A DNA stretch of 64,000 nucleotides from Phyllobacterium sp. 21LDTY02-6. Lineage in GTDB: Bacteria; Pseudomonadota; Alphaproteobacteria; Rhizobiales; Rhizobiaceae. Positions within the stretch are counted from its first letter, which is position 1, and each line of letters opens with the position of its first letter. The position numbers and the translations under genes were made by a program. A model generated the notes under the pieces. The model made no database searches. It saw only the letters and a program-made list of their open reading frames with translations, and was not told the DNA's origin. The stretch lies in contig NZ_JAMJWD020000003.1 in NCBI RefSeq assembly GCF_023554255.2, forward strand, positions 186,001 through 250,000, given 5' to 3'. Positions 8,424 through 16,639 of the stretch are shown here, in pieces.

Positions 8424-9682
8424 AATCCCGCGTCCTGGTCGCTGCGCATAATCATCCCTCCCTTCACCCGGGCGGGACGGAGATATTCGCCCATGACCTG
8501 TTCCGCGCCTATCAGCGCGATGGTCATGAGGCGCTGTTTCTCGGCGCGACCAACAAGATCCACCGCGAGGAGCGCCCGGGCACGAGTTTCCAGAGCATCG
8601 GCACCAAGGGCGATGAAATCCTGCTGTGGTCAGGGCATTTCGACCGTTTCTTCATGAGCCAGGTCGATCTCTACGGCATCGTTCCGGACATCGTGGAACT
8701 GCTCAACGATTTCCGTCCCGACATCGTCCATCTCCATCACCTCCTGCTTCTCGGAGCGGAGTTTCCGCATATAGTGCGCCGCGTTCTGCCCGACTGCCGC
8801 ATCGTCATGACGCTGCATGATTATTATCCGATCTGCCATCATGACGGGCTGATGGTTCGTACCTCCAACCGCGAGTTGTGCCATGGCGCGACGCCGGACA
8901 GGTGCCATGCCTGCTTCAAGGATATCCCGCTGGACAAGTTCGTCCTGCGCGAGCGTCATCTCAAATCGCTGATGAGCACCGTCGACGGTTTCGTCTCGCC
9001 AAGCGAGTTCCTGAAGCAGCGCTATGTCGATTGGGGCCTGCCGGAACATCTGGTCAGCGTCATTCCCAATGGCCAGCCACAGCGACCCGCGGCCGCGCGA
9101 AATGAAGAATTCGGCGCCGGGAAGCCGGTATTCGGCTATTTCGGCAATCTCAATCCATGGAAAGGCACGACGGTCCTGCTCGAAGCAGCGAAATTGCTGA
9201 TCGCAGAAGGCCTGGATTTCGAATTGCGAATCCACGGTGCCGCTCCCTTCCAGAGCGAGGAATTCGTGGCGGAGATCGATCGCCTTTTCGCGGAAACCTC
9301 GCCCACCGTGCAGCGCCGCGGCAGCTATCGCCGCGACGATATAGCGGGGCTCGTCGCTTCCGTGGATTGTGCAGTGATGCCCTCCATCTGGTGGGAAAAC
9401 GCGCCCCTCGTCATCCAGGAAGCGCAGGGGCAGAATTGTCCCGTCATAACCAGCAATATTGGCGGCATGGCGGAGATGATCGAGCATGGAGTGAACGGGC
9501 TTACGGTTCCGCCCAATGATCCTGTCGCCCTGGCCTCGGCAATGCGCCGGATCGCCTCCGATCCGGAATTCCGGCAACGCCTGGCTGGATCGGCCCGCGC
9601 TCCGGACACAATTGAAACGACCGCGGCAAAATACATGGCTCTCATCGAGACATTGCGCCCCGATCGTGTCGAAGCCGCCTGA
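8420..9682 (+). CDS. GT4 glycosyltransferase (paralogue of the 12736 gene), ExpE4/WgeD-like
   Basis: A 420-residue GT-B enzyme. The N-terminal domain carries the donor-side loop HPGGTEIFAHDL and DIVHLHHLLLLG. A cysteine pair CHACF near 172 follows LCHGATPDR. The C-terminal Rossmann domain has IPNGQP, FGYFGNLNPWKG and the family EX7E-type region in VMPSIWWENAPLVIQEAQ. It overlaps the methyltransferase by 4 bp. Alignment by eye shows high similarity along the whole length to the GT4 at 12736, including HDYYPICHHDG against HEYLAICNNDG, so the two arose by duplication. Probably a cytosolic hexosyltransferase in repeat-unit assembly. Confidence 0.87.
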   Translation: MKSRVLVAAHNHPSLHPGGTEIFAHDLFRAYQRDGHEALFLGATNKIHREERPGTSFQSIGTKGDEILLWSGHFDRFFMSQVDLYGIVPDIVELLNDFRPDIVHLHHLLLLGAEFPHIVRRVLPDCRIVMTLHDYYPICHHDGLMVRTSNRELCHGATPDRCHACFKDIPLDKFVLRERHLKSLMSTVDGFVSPSEFLKQRYVDWGLPEHLVSVIPNGQPQRPAAARNEEFGAGKPVFGYFGNLNPWKGTTVLLEAAKLLIAEGLDFELRIHGAAPFQSEEFVAEIDRLFAETSPTVQRRGSYRRDDIAGLVASVDCAVMPSIWWENAPLVIQEAQGQNCPVITSNIGGMAEMIEHGVNGLTVPPNDPVALASAMRRIASDPEFRQRLAGSARAPDTIETTAAKYMALIETLRPDRVEAA

Positions 9683-9693
9683 AAGGAACAGTC

Positions 9694-10473
9694 ATGACTG
9701 TTGTGACACAAGTACCGCCGCAGGCCGCGCCTCAACCAAGGACAGCGCCGCCCGTGCAGAACAATACTCCAGCACCGCCCAAGGCGGCGGAGCCGATGAA
9801 GGGAAGGGTCGATGCGATCGATGACGGCCGCCTGTTCGGCTGGGCCTTCGATCCGGCGACACCGACGAAGCGCATCACCATTCGCGTCCTACTCGACGGA
9901 AAGCCGATCGCCGAGGCGGTCGCCGACCGGGACCGGCCGGACCTGAAGCGCAGCGGCATCGGCGATGGCTCGCACGCCTTCGAGGTCATGCTGCCGCAAT
10001 TCGCCGCCATCCGCGCTGCGGAACTCGTCGTCATCGCCATCAACGAGGCGGGCGTCGAGCAATCGCTCCGTGTCCCGAAACCGGCGGAACAAGCGGCGGA
10101 AGCGCTCATCGCGGCGCCGATGACCCGCATTCTCGACAAGCTCGACATGCTCATGGCCGCCCAGCGACAATTGCAGGTGAGCCAGCGCGCCTTGCAGCGC
10201 CCCACCCCTGTGCTTGATGGCGCCAGCGGCGAGACCGCAAGCGAGGGCGGCGACGTCCGCAGCGCGGTCGAAGCCATGCGCGGCGAGGTCAGCCAGCGCC
10301 TGACGGAACTCGACGTGCATCTGATGCGCATGGACAGTGTCGTCGGTGGCATGGAAAAGCGGATAGAGTCGCTGCAGAAGCGCTCGGGCGGTGACGTCAA
10401 GCCGCTGATCCTGCTTCTGTTCGTCCTGGTCGGTTTCGCCGCGGGCGCCATAGCCGCCGTGTCGATCCTTTAA
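9694..10473 (+). CDS. Membrane-anchored protein with GWAFDP beta-module; function unknown
   Basis: A 259-residue protein of unknown function. Residues ~33-105 form a module (GRVDAIDDGRLFGWAFDP ... RSGIGDGSHAFEVMLP) also found fused to glycosyltransferases in other exopolysaccharide loci. A proline- and alanine-rich head precedes it. A helical, possibly coiled-coil stretch at about 140-230 follows, ending in a single C-terminal membrane helix (VKPLILLLFVLVGFAAGAIA). With no signal peptide, the body would be cytosolic and tail-anchored. It lies 11 bp after the GT4 gene with an AAAGGAAC ribosome site, so it belongs to the operon. A scaffold for the glycosyltransferases is a reasonable guess, not shown by sequence. 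Confidence 0.7.
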   Translation: MTVVTQVPPQAAPQPRTAPPVQNNTPAPPKAAEPMKGRVDAIDDGRLFGWAFDPATPTKRITIRVLLDGKPIAEAVADRDRPDLKRSGIGDGSHAFEVMLPQFAAIRAAELVVIAINEAGVEQSLRVPKPAEQAAEALIAAPMTRILDKLDMLMAAQRQLQVSQRALQRPTPVLDGASGETASEGGDVRSAVEAMRGEVSQRLTELDVHLMRMDSVVGGMEKRIESLQKRSGGDVKPLILLLFVLVGFAAGAIAAVSIL

Positions 10474-10495
10474 GAACTGGCAGCGGAACGAGCCG

Positions 10496-12739
10496 ATGCA
10501 TGGTGACGACAGGAACGTATTGCCGATAGCGAGGACGAGCAGCCGCCAGCCGGAGCGTCACTCGCTGCTGATGGACGGCGAAATGGTCGTCGGCAGCCCG
10601 GTCGACGATACGCTCGTGCTCGTCATGGGCATCGGCAGCCTGAACGCCGATCAGGTCTCGATATTCCTCAATGGCGATCCCGCGCTCAACCTCAAGGTCA
10701 CGCTTGTCTGCTGGCCGCTGAAGGATGCGTCGCCGCGCGGCACCCATGGTTTCGTGGCGGTGGTGCCCACCGGAATGCTGCGGCGCGCACCGTTCAAGAC
10801 GATCATGTTCCAGCACAAGACGAAGGTGACGCGCTATACCTTCGTCAGCCGCGCCGCGTCCACCGGCGATCTCATTTCCATGGTGACCGATCTTGCCGGT
10901 CCCAATCTGCCGGCCGTCATCGACGGGTTGGTCGAAGCGCTGATTTCGGGGCCGATCGGCCGGCGCAAGCTCGCCGCGATCACGACCTTGTTGCAGGCCG
11001 GCGCCCGTTCCGACGGCTGCGTGGAACTGATCGGCGGAAGCGACGAAGGCGAGATCTTCGTGCAGGGCTGGGCCCAGGACCTGACCGCGTCTGTCACGCG
11101 GGTCGTCATCAGCGGCCGGGTCTCCTCGCTCGCGGAAAGCGCCATTTCCGTTTTCGCGCGGCCCGACCTTGACGAGAATTCCTCCGGTTTCGCCGGCCTG
11201 CTGCTTTCTCCGGAACCGATCGAGCCTGCGGATATCGACCGCCTTCTGTTCCGCGGCCGCCGCGGCTGGCGGTTCACCGAGGTCTACGACCGCCGGCTGG
11301 TCGTCGGGGCGCGGGAAACGCCGACCCATGTGCGAGCGATATTGCCGCGTGTTCGCGGTTCGGCCGACATATTGCTGCGGATGCGCTCCGCCGCCAACCG
11401 CTTCGACGGTACGGAAACCGTATCGGCGCTGCCAATCCCAGTCCGCGCCGGCATCGACAGCGTCTATCGCATCGATGGCAGCGGCCTGCTCATCTGCGGC
11501 TGGCTGCTCGATCCCGATAATCATGTGCAAAGCGTGAAGCTGCGCCGTCACCGCGGCGAATGCCAGATCGACCGGGGCTGGACGCGCGTCGACCGGCCCG
11601 ATGTGACGGCGGAATACGACAATCGCGCGCCTTTCCACGCCGGCCTCGACCCCAACAAGCACGCCCATGGCTATGTCGTCTTCGCACCGGAACTCGATGG
11701 CGACAGCACTGCGCCCTTCTATCTCGAATTCGGCTTCAGCGGCGAGCGGCGCGCATTCCTGCCTCTCACCCCGACGCGCGTGACTTCGCGCGAGGCTGTG
11801 GTCAGGCAGATCCGGGCAATCGATCCGGAGGCCTGGGCCCTGCGGCACATCGTCGAGCAACAGCTCGTGCCGCTCCTGAGCGGCGTCAAGCGGCCGGCGC
11901 CGGACATATTCGGCGTCGTGGATTTCGGCAGCTTCGAAGATGCCGAGGGTCCGGCCATCATTATCGGCGTCGATGAGCGCGTCGAGGAAATCGGCCCGCT
12001 GCTCGCCCTCCTGGCGCTCGATCCGGAGACGCGCCAGGCGCCGATCGTCATTGCTGCAGCGACGGATATCGCCGACCGCATAGGCGTGCAGGTGCGCCGG
12101 CTGGCTGAGTTCTACAAGCTTCGGGTGCGTCTGGTCTCGGCCAGTGGCTCCGAAGATCTCTACGATGCGCTGGAAGTCGGGAGCCGCGCCGTATCGACCG
12201 AGACCGTGGTCTTTCTGGCCGCATCGCTTCTGCCGCGCGGCCCGGGCTGGCTGAGCAAGCTGCTGGCAGCCTATGAGCAACGCGGCAATTGCGTCCTTTC
12301 GCCGACCCTTGCCTATGAAGACGATTCCATCCGCTGGGCGGGGACATGGCTTGCAAGCGAGCAATCCGACCGCGCGCTCGTCAGCCGCTATGCCGGATAT
12401 CCCATCGATGCCGTCGCCCGCATGGGAACGATGGAGGTTGCGGCCGCGACATTCGAGTGCTGCGTGATGCCGCGGGAAGCCCTGTTTTCGGTCAATGGTT
12501 TCACGCGCGGCTATCTCGGGACGCACGAGAAGGGCCTCGATCTCGGCATGAAACTCAAGAAGGCGGGTCTGAAGTCCTACTGGCTGCCATCGGCGCAGAT
12601 GCTCGGCTCGGACGATATATCGGCCACGGACAAGCCGACGACGATAGCCCTGATCGAAGGCATCGACCGCCAGATTTTCGATGCGCGCTGGGGTTCCGGC
12701 CCGGCCCGTTCGAAATCGGCGCCAAAAGGAGCGGCATGA
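10496..12739 (+). CDS. GT2-like protein lacking catalytic motifs, with two GW.xDP modules
   Basis: A 747-residue protein. Its last ~230 residues align to the GT2 domain of the 5302 protein: LSPTLAYEDDSIRWAG here against VGPKLLFEDGSLQHAG there. The metal/nucleotide site LNSDVVP is replaced by LAASLLP near residue 574, and the acceptor loop EDSDLCLKI by EKGLDLGMKL. Two GW modules are visible, FVQGWAQDL near 190 and ICGWLLDP near 335. The protein is therefore probably a non-catalytic member of the assembly machinery, or an enzyme with unusual chemistry. The stop overlaps the next start (ATGATG). The 22-bp gap from the preceding gene and its weak ribosome site suggest lower expression. Confidence 0.75.
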   Translation: MHGDDRNVLPIARTSSRQPERHSLLMDGEMVVGSPVDDTLVLVMGIGSLNADQVSIFLNGDPALNLKVTLVCWPLKDASPRGTHGFVAVVPTGMLRRAPFKTIMFQHKTKVTRYTFVSRAASTGDLISMVTDLAGPNLPAVIDGLVEALISGPIGRRKLAAITTLLQAGARSDGCVELIGGSDEGEIFVQGWAQDLTASVTRVVISGRVSSLAESAISVFARPDLDENSSGFAGLLLSPEPIEPADIDRLLFRGRRGWRFTEVYDRRLVVGARETPTHVRAILPRVRGSADILLRMRSAANRFDGTETVSALPIPVRAGIDSVYRIDGSGLLICGWLLDPDNHVQSVKLRRHRGECQIDRGWTRVDRPDVTAEYDNRAPFHAGLDPNKHAHGYVVFAPELDGDSTAPFYLEFGFSGERRAFLPLTPTRVTSREAVVRQIRAIDPEAWALRHIVEQQLVPLLSGVKRPAPDIFGVVDFGSFEDAEGPAIIIGVDERVEEIGPLLALLALDPETRQAPIVIAAATDIADRIGVQVRRLAEFYKLRVRLVSASGSEDLYDALEVGSRAVSTETVVFLAASLLPRGPGWLSKLLAAYEQRGNCVLSPTLAYEDDSIRWAGTWLASEQSDRALVSRYAGYPIDAVARMGTMEVAAATFECCVMPREALFSVNGFTRGYLGTHEKGLDLGMKLKKAGLKSYWLPSAQMLGSDDISATDKPTTIALIEGIDRQIFDARWGSGPARSKSAPKGAA

Positions 12740-14061
12740 TGAGCGAAACATTGCGGGTCCTCGTGGTTTCCCATGCCCATCCGAGCGTGTCCCTCGGCGG
12801 CGGCGAAATTGCCTCCTACAATCTGCACAAGGGACTGAACACGCTGCCGGACGTGCAATCCGTCTATCTCGCCCGCGCCGCCCATCCGGTGCCGAGGCAT
12901 GGCACGACGGCATTGATGAGCCTGCGCCGCAGCAGCGACGAGATTCTCTTCCACGCGGATCAGTATGACCATTTCTACATGTCCAACACCAATACGGACG
13001 AGATCCGCCGGGACCTGCTGCGCTTCGTCCGGGATTTCAACCCGCAGGTGGTTCACTTCCACCATCTGCTCGGCCTTGGCGTGGAAACGCTCTACGCGAT
13101 AAGGGAGGCGCTGCCCGACAGCGCCATCGTGCTGACCTTCCATGAATATCTGGCGATCTGCAACAATGACGGCCAGATGGTGAAGCGAGGCACCGGCAAG
13201 CTGTGCAATGAAGCATCTCCCATAGATTGCCATGCCTGTTACCCGGAAATACCGCCCGCGCGCTTCCTGAAACGGGAGCGGTTCATACGCAACATGCTCG
13301 AGCTCGCCGATGCTTTCGTGGCGCCGAGCGAATTTCTCGCCCGCCGCTACATGGAGTGGGGTATCGGCGCCGACAGGCTGCATGTCATCGAGAACGGCCT
13401 GGCGATACAGCCCGTCGCCCCGCCGCGCGAGCTGACCGGCCCCACCCCGCGCCGCAACCGGTTCGCCTTTTTCGGCCAGGTCACCCCGTTCAAGGGCGTC
13501 GATGTGCTTATCGATGCCGTCTCGCGGGTTCCCGAAGACGTCTGGGGCGAGGATACAAGGCTGATGATCTTCGGCGGCAATCTCGAGAAGCAGCCCGCGG
13601 AATTTCGCGAACGGATAGAAAAACTGATCGCCGAGGCCGGTTCGCGCGTCCGCTTCCACGGCGCCTACCAGAATGGCGAAATACCGCGTCTGATGCAATC
13701 GGTGGATTGGGTCGTGATGCCGTCCATCTGGTGGGAGAATTCCCCGATCGTCATCCAGGAAGGGCTGCATCATCGCCGTCCGATCATATGCTCCAATATC
13801 GGCGGAATGGCCGAGAAGGTCAGGGATGGCCAGGATGGGCTGCATTTCCGGGCCGGAAGCGCGGAAGACCTCGCCGATCGGTTCACCGAGGTGCTTCGCG
13901 ACCCGTCCCTATGGGACGAACTGCATCAAAGCATCCGGCAGCCGGGAAATCATCTCGACTGTGCCGGCGATCACATGGCGCTCTATGCCGGCGTTCTCGA
14001 CAGCAAGCGGCAGGTTGCCTCCGGCGCCGGTGCAGACGCCCAGCTGTCGCAAGCAAGCTGA
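12736..14061 (+). CDS. GT4 glycosyltransferase (second paralogue)
   Basis: A 441-residue GT-B enzyme. ATG 12736 has AGGAG five bases before it and overlaps the upstream stop; the frame remains open further upstream, but that part lies inside the preceding gene. Motifs include HPSVSLGGGEIASYN at the N-terminus, QVVHFHHLLGLG, CHACYPEIPP, VIENGLA, FAFFGQVTPFKGVD and VMPSIWWENSPIVIQEG. The WWEN signature and CHAC cysteine pair are shared with the GT4 at 8420, indicating duplication within the cluster followed by divergence of donor or acceptor use. A glycosyltransferase in repeat-unit synthesis is likely; the specific sugar is unknown. Confidence 0.87.
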   Translation: MMSETLRVLVVSHAHPSVSLGGGEIASYNLHKGLNTLPDVQSVYLARAAHPVPRHGTTALMSLRRSSDEILFHADQYDHFYMSNTNTDEIRRDLLRFVRDFNPQVVHFHHLLGLGVETLYAIREALPDSAIVLTFHEYLAICNNDGQMVKRGTGKLCNEASPIDCHACYPEIPPARFLKRERFIRNMLELADAFVAPSEFLARRYMEWGIGADRLHVIENGLAIQPVAPPRELTGPTPRRNRFAFFGQVTPFKGVDVLIDAVSRVPEDVWGEDTRLMIFGGNLEKQPAEFRERIEKLIAEAGSRVRFHGAYQNGEIPRLMQSVDWVVMPSIWWENSPIVIQEGLHHRRPIICSNIGGMAEKVRDGQDGLHFRAGSAEDLADRFTEVLRDPSLWDELHQSIRQPGNHLDCAGDHMALYAGVLDSKRQVASGAGADAQLSQAS

Positions 14062-14084
14062 ACAACCGTCAGAAGGGATAATCA

Positions 14085-15269
14085 ATGGCGCGCGTCCTCG
14101 TAATGAGCCCATCCGGAGAGATCTACGACCATGACAGCGTCCGATGGTATCAGTACAGCGATATCCAGCGTCATATCGATCATTACCATAATATCGGCGA
14201 CGCTTTCGTCTTCGATTCCTCCCTGAAGCTCATGAACTTCGAACACCTGGGCGAACTGCCGCTCGGCGAGCCCGATTTCGACCGGATCGACCGCCTGCGC
14301 GACGAATTCGACTATGTCGTCCTGCGCGGGTCGAACTATATCCATCAGCACATGGGCTGGCCGCACGCCATCGACGTGCTGAAGCGCCTGAAACTGCCGG
14401 TCATAGCCTGGGGCATCGGCGCGCAGGCCCCGGTGGAAGGCGAACTCCAGTTGCCCGAAGACCTGAAGACGCTTCTGCGGATCATAGCGGATTCGACCGC
14501 CTCGATCGGCGTCAGGGGCGCCTATTCGGCGCAGGTTCTCAAGGATATCGGCATCGACAATGTCCGCATCGTCGGCTGCCCGACGGCATTCCGGCGCAAC
14601 GATCCCGACCTCAAGGTGAACCTGCCCTCCTTCGACCAGGTTCGAAATGTCGGCGTAACCATCCGCCGCGAGGTTTCCCCCACCTATGCGCGCAATATCC
14701 AGCGCTATCTGACGTTCCACCGCGATCTGGTGAAACGGATGGCGCAATATTTCGACGCAACCCTGATGGCTCAGGGCGAAGTCGAGGAAAAGAAGATCGT
14801 CTTCGGCACTCCGGAGCAGAAGGAGGAGGCCATTGCGGCGCTGAAAGCCAATCAATGGGCCGCCGACTGGTATTTCGACGACGAGATCGAAGCGCTCTAC
14901 CGGTCCCGCCTGTTCTATTCCGATGTGGTGGCCGATTATGAAGAGCTTGCCCGCAAACAGGATCTTGTCCTCGGCTACCGTCTCCATGGCAATCTGATGG
15001 CGTTGGCGAACGGCGTTCCGTCGATCTACTTCACCTATGACAGCCGGACGACGGAATTTGCCGAGACCTATCAGATACCGCGTTTCGACGTCTTCAGCGG
15101 CGGTACCTTCCGGCTGGAAGACTATTGGGACCAGTCGCTTTTCGACCGCTACAATCGCGCCTGGCACAAGACCTATGGCGAAATGTACGCGTTCCTCACG
15201 GAAAACAATGTCGATCACAAGATGAAGGAGACCGGCAGCAACGGCGCCGCCGTTCGGCAGGTTGCCTGA
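14085..15269 (+). CDS. Polysaccharide pyruvyl transferase family protein
   Basis: A 394-residue member of the PS_pyruv_trans family, which adds ketal pyruvate from phosphoenolpyruvate to sugars. Visible features are VVLRGSNYIH near residue 83, WGIGAQAP near 108, SIGVRGAYSAQVL near 141, VGCPT near 164 and the late GYRLHGNLMALANGVPSIY. The RLHG motif carries the conserved arginine-histidine of the family. The ribosome site is AGAAGGGA with good spacing. A second family member lies at 21029. Galactoglucan of S. meliloti carries pyruvate on every repeat, which fits, although some family members are not pyruvyl transferases. Confidence 0.85.
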   Translation: MARVLVMSPSGEIYDHDSVRWYQYSDIQRHIDHYHNIGDAFVFDSSLKLMNFEHLGELPLGEPDFDRIDRLRDEFDYVVLRGSNYIHQHMGWPHAIDVLKRLKLPVIAWGIGAQAPVEGELQLPEDLKTLLRIIADSTASIGVRGAYSAQVLKDIGIDNVRIVGCPTAFRRNDPDLKVNLPSFDQVRNVGVTIRREVSPTYARNIQRYLTFHRDLVKRMAQYFDATLMAQGEVEEKKIVFGTPEQKEEAIAALKANQWAADWYFDDEIEALYRSRLFYSDVVADYEELARKQDLVLGYRLHGNLMALANGVPSIYFTYDSRTTEFAETYQIPRFDVFSGGTFRLEDYWDQSLFDRYNRAWHKTYGEMYAFLTENNVDHKMKETGSNGAAVRQVA

Positions 15270-15341
15270 GCCTGTCTAAATCGAATTCCGCAATTGGCAA
15301 ACAATCATATCTGACAACAATCGCTATCCCAGGAGTGATCA

Positions 15342-16355
15342 ATGACCGTTCTCGTTACAGGTGGTGCAGGGTACATAGGCAGTCACATGGTGCTGGCGTT
15401 GAAGGACGCCAGCCGCCCCGTCGTGGTGCTCGATGATCTGAGCTGTGGCTTCGAATGGCTGGTGCCGGAAGGCGTGCCGTTCATCAAGGGCGATGTCGGC
15501 GACGAGGCGCTGGTCGCCGGAATCATCCGCGAGCATGGCATCACGGCCATTCTCCACTTCGCCGGTTCGATCGTCGTTCCGGATTCGGTCCGCGATCCGC
15601 TGTTCTACTACCGCAACAACACGGTCCAGTCGCGTGGCCTGATCGAAACCGCGATCGCCAATGGCATCCGCAATTTCATCTTCTCGTCCACTGCCGCGGT
15701 CTATGGCGAACCGGAACGCACGCCCATCACCGAGGACATGCCGCATCAGCCGATTTCCCCCTATGGCACATCGAAACTGATGACGGAATGGATGCTGCGG
15801 GATGCCGCCGTCGCCCATCCGGAGTTCAATTATGTTGCACTGCGGTATTTCAACGTCGCGGGCGCCGATCCGCAGCTGCGATCCGGCCAGTCTTTCCCGC
15901 GCGCGACGCACCTCATCAAGATCGCCAGCCAGGCGGCAACGGGCGAAAGACCGCATATGGAAGTCTACGGCACCGATTATCCGACGGCCGACGGCACCTG
16001 CATCCGCGACTATATTCATGTGAGCGACCTGGCCGAGGCGCATCTGTGCGCACTGCGTTATCTCGAAGCCGGCGGCAAGAGCACGGCCGCCAATTGCGGC
16101 TATGGCTACGGATATTCCGTTCTTGAGATCATCGATGCCGTGAAACGGGTATCGGGGACGGATTTCACCGTGAAGCTCGCACCGCGGCGCGCCGGCGATC
16201 CTGCTGTTCTCGTTGCCGGAAACGAACGTGTCCGCAATGAATTCGGCTTCGTGCCGCGGCGCGCCGACCTCGATCTGATCGTCGGCGATGCGCTCGCATG
16301 GGAGCGCCAGTTGCAGACCGTGCGCGAGAAAGAAGCGCAGCTTGAGGCGGTTTAA
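15342..16355 (+). CDS. galE: UDP-glucose 4-epimerase
   Basis: A 337-residue short-chain dehydrogenase/reductase that interconverts UDP-glucose and UDP-galactose in the cytosol. The NAD-binding motif GGAGYIGSH lies at residues 7-15. The catalytic serine/threonine segment FSSTAAVYG is near 118, YGTSK holds the tyrosine and lysine near 145, and RYFNVAGAD follows. The length is normal for GalE/ExoB. The ribosome site is AGGAG seven bases from ATG, 72 bp after the pyruvyl transferase. It would supply UDP-galactose for a galactose-containing polymer, in keeping with a galactoglucan-like product. It is the last gene of the first polysaccharide operon. Confidence 0.95.
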   Translation: MTVLVTGGAGYIGSHMVLALKDASRPVVVLDDLSCGFEWLVPEGVPFIKGDVGDEALVAGIIREHGITAILHFAGSIVVPDSVRDPLFYYRNNTVQSRGLIETAIANGIRNFIFSSTAAVYGEPERTPITEDMPHQPISPYGTSKLMTEWMLRDAAVAHPEFNYVALRYFNVAGADPQLRSGQSFPRATHLIKIASQAATGERPHMEVYGTDYPTADGTCIRDYIHVSDLAEAHLCALRYLEAGGKSTAANCGYGYGYSVLEIIDAVKRVSGTDFTVKLAPRRAGDPAVLVAGNERVRNEFGFVPRRADLDLIVGDALAWERQLQTVREKEAQLEAV

Positions 16356-16390
16356 CCAGGAGTTTCAGCTGGATAGGGGAAGCCCGGATT

Positions 16391-16414
16391 TGGCCGGTGA
16401 TCGATCATCGGCCA
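16391..16414 (+). terminator. Hairpin after galE
   Basis: Stem TGGCCGGTGA / TCATCGGCCA (one G-U pair) with a TCGA loop lies 36 bp after the galE stop. No U tract follows, so it is only a possible terminator. The following stretch to 16639 is AT-rich promoter DNA without coding potential. Confidence 0.42.
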
Positions 16415-16424
16415 GCTTCTGGCG

Positions 16425-16461
16425 CGCGTAAAATACTTCAAATATCAAAGTATTTTACGCG
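16425..16461. promoter_or_regulatory. Long inverted repeat containing a second MarR-type operator
   Basis: Perfect 14-bp arms CGCGTAAAATACTT and AAGTATTTTACGCG surround a 9-nt centre CAAATATCA. The central 19 bp match the 933-953 palindrome at 16 of 19 positions, including both outer TACTT/AAGTA half-sites. It lies 179 bp before the second polysaccharide operon, the position where ExpG binds upstream of expA1 in S. meliloti. Binding by the MarR protein at 340-912 is inferred. Confidence 0.65.
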
Positions 16462-16639
16462 TATAATATTCCCAAGTTGAACCCATAATGTATCTACATT
16501 CCTATTAGTCTAATGAGAAAGCGAGGAAATAATTTTATTGTTGCGCTGCAATAGAAATATGTGACAAATTTCATGAAGTTGCCATTTTAGATGCATAGAA
16601 CCCCATTAATACCTTAGCATTCGATCAAGGGTCCAGGAT

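Noticed and set aside
10397..12913. Reverse-strand open frame of 838 codons
   Set aside because: It is the antisense shadow of the GT2-like gene; the product is Arg- and Ala-rich with no motif. Such long antisense frames are common in high-GC genomes.
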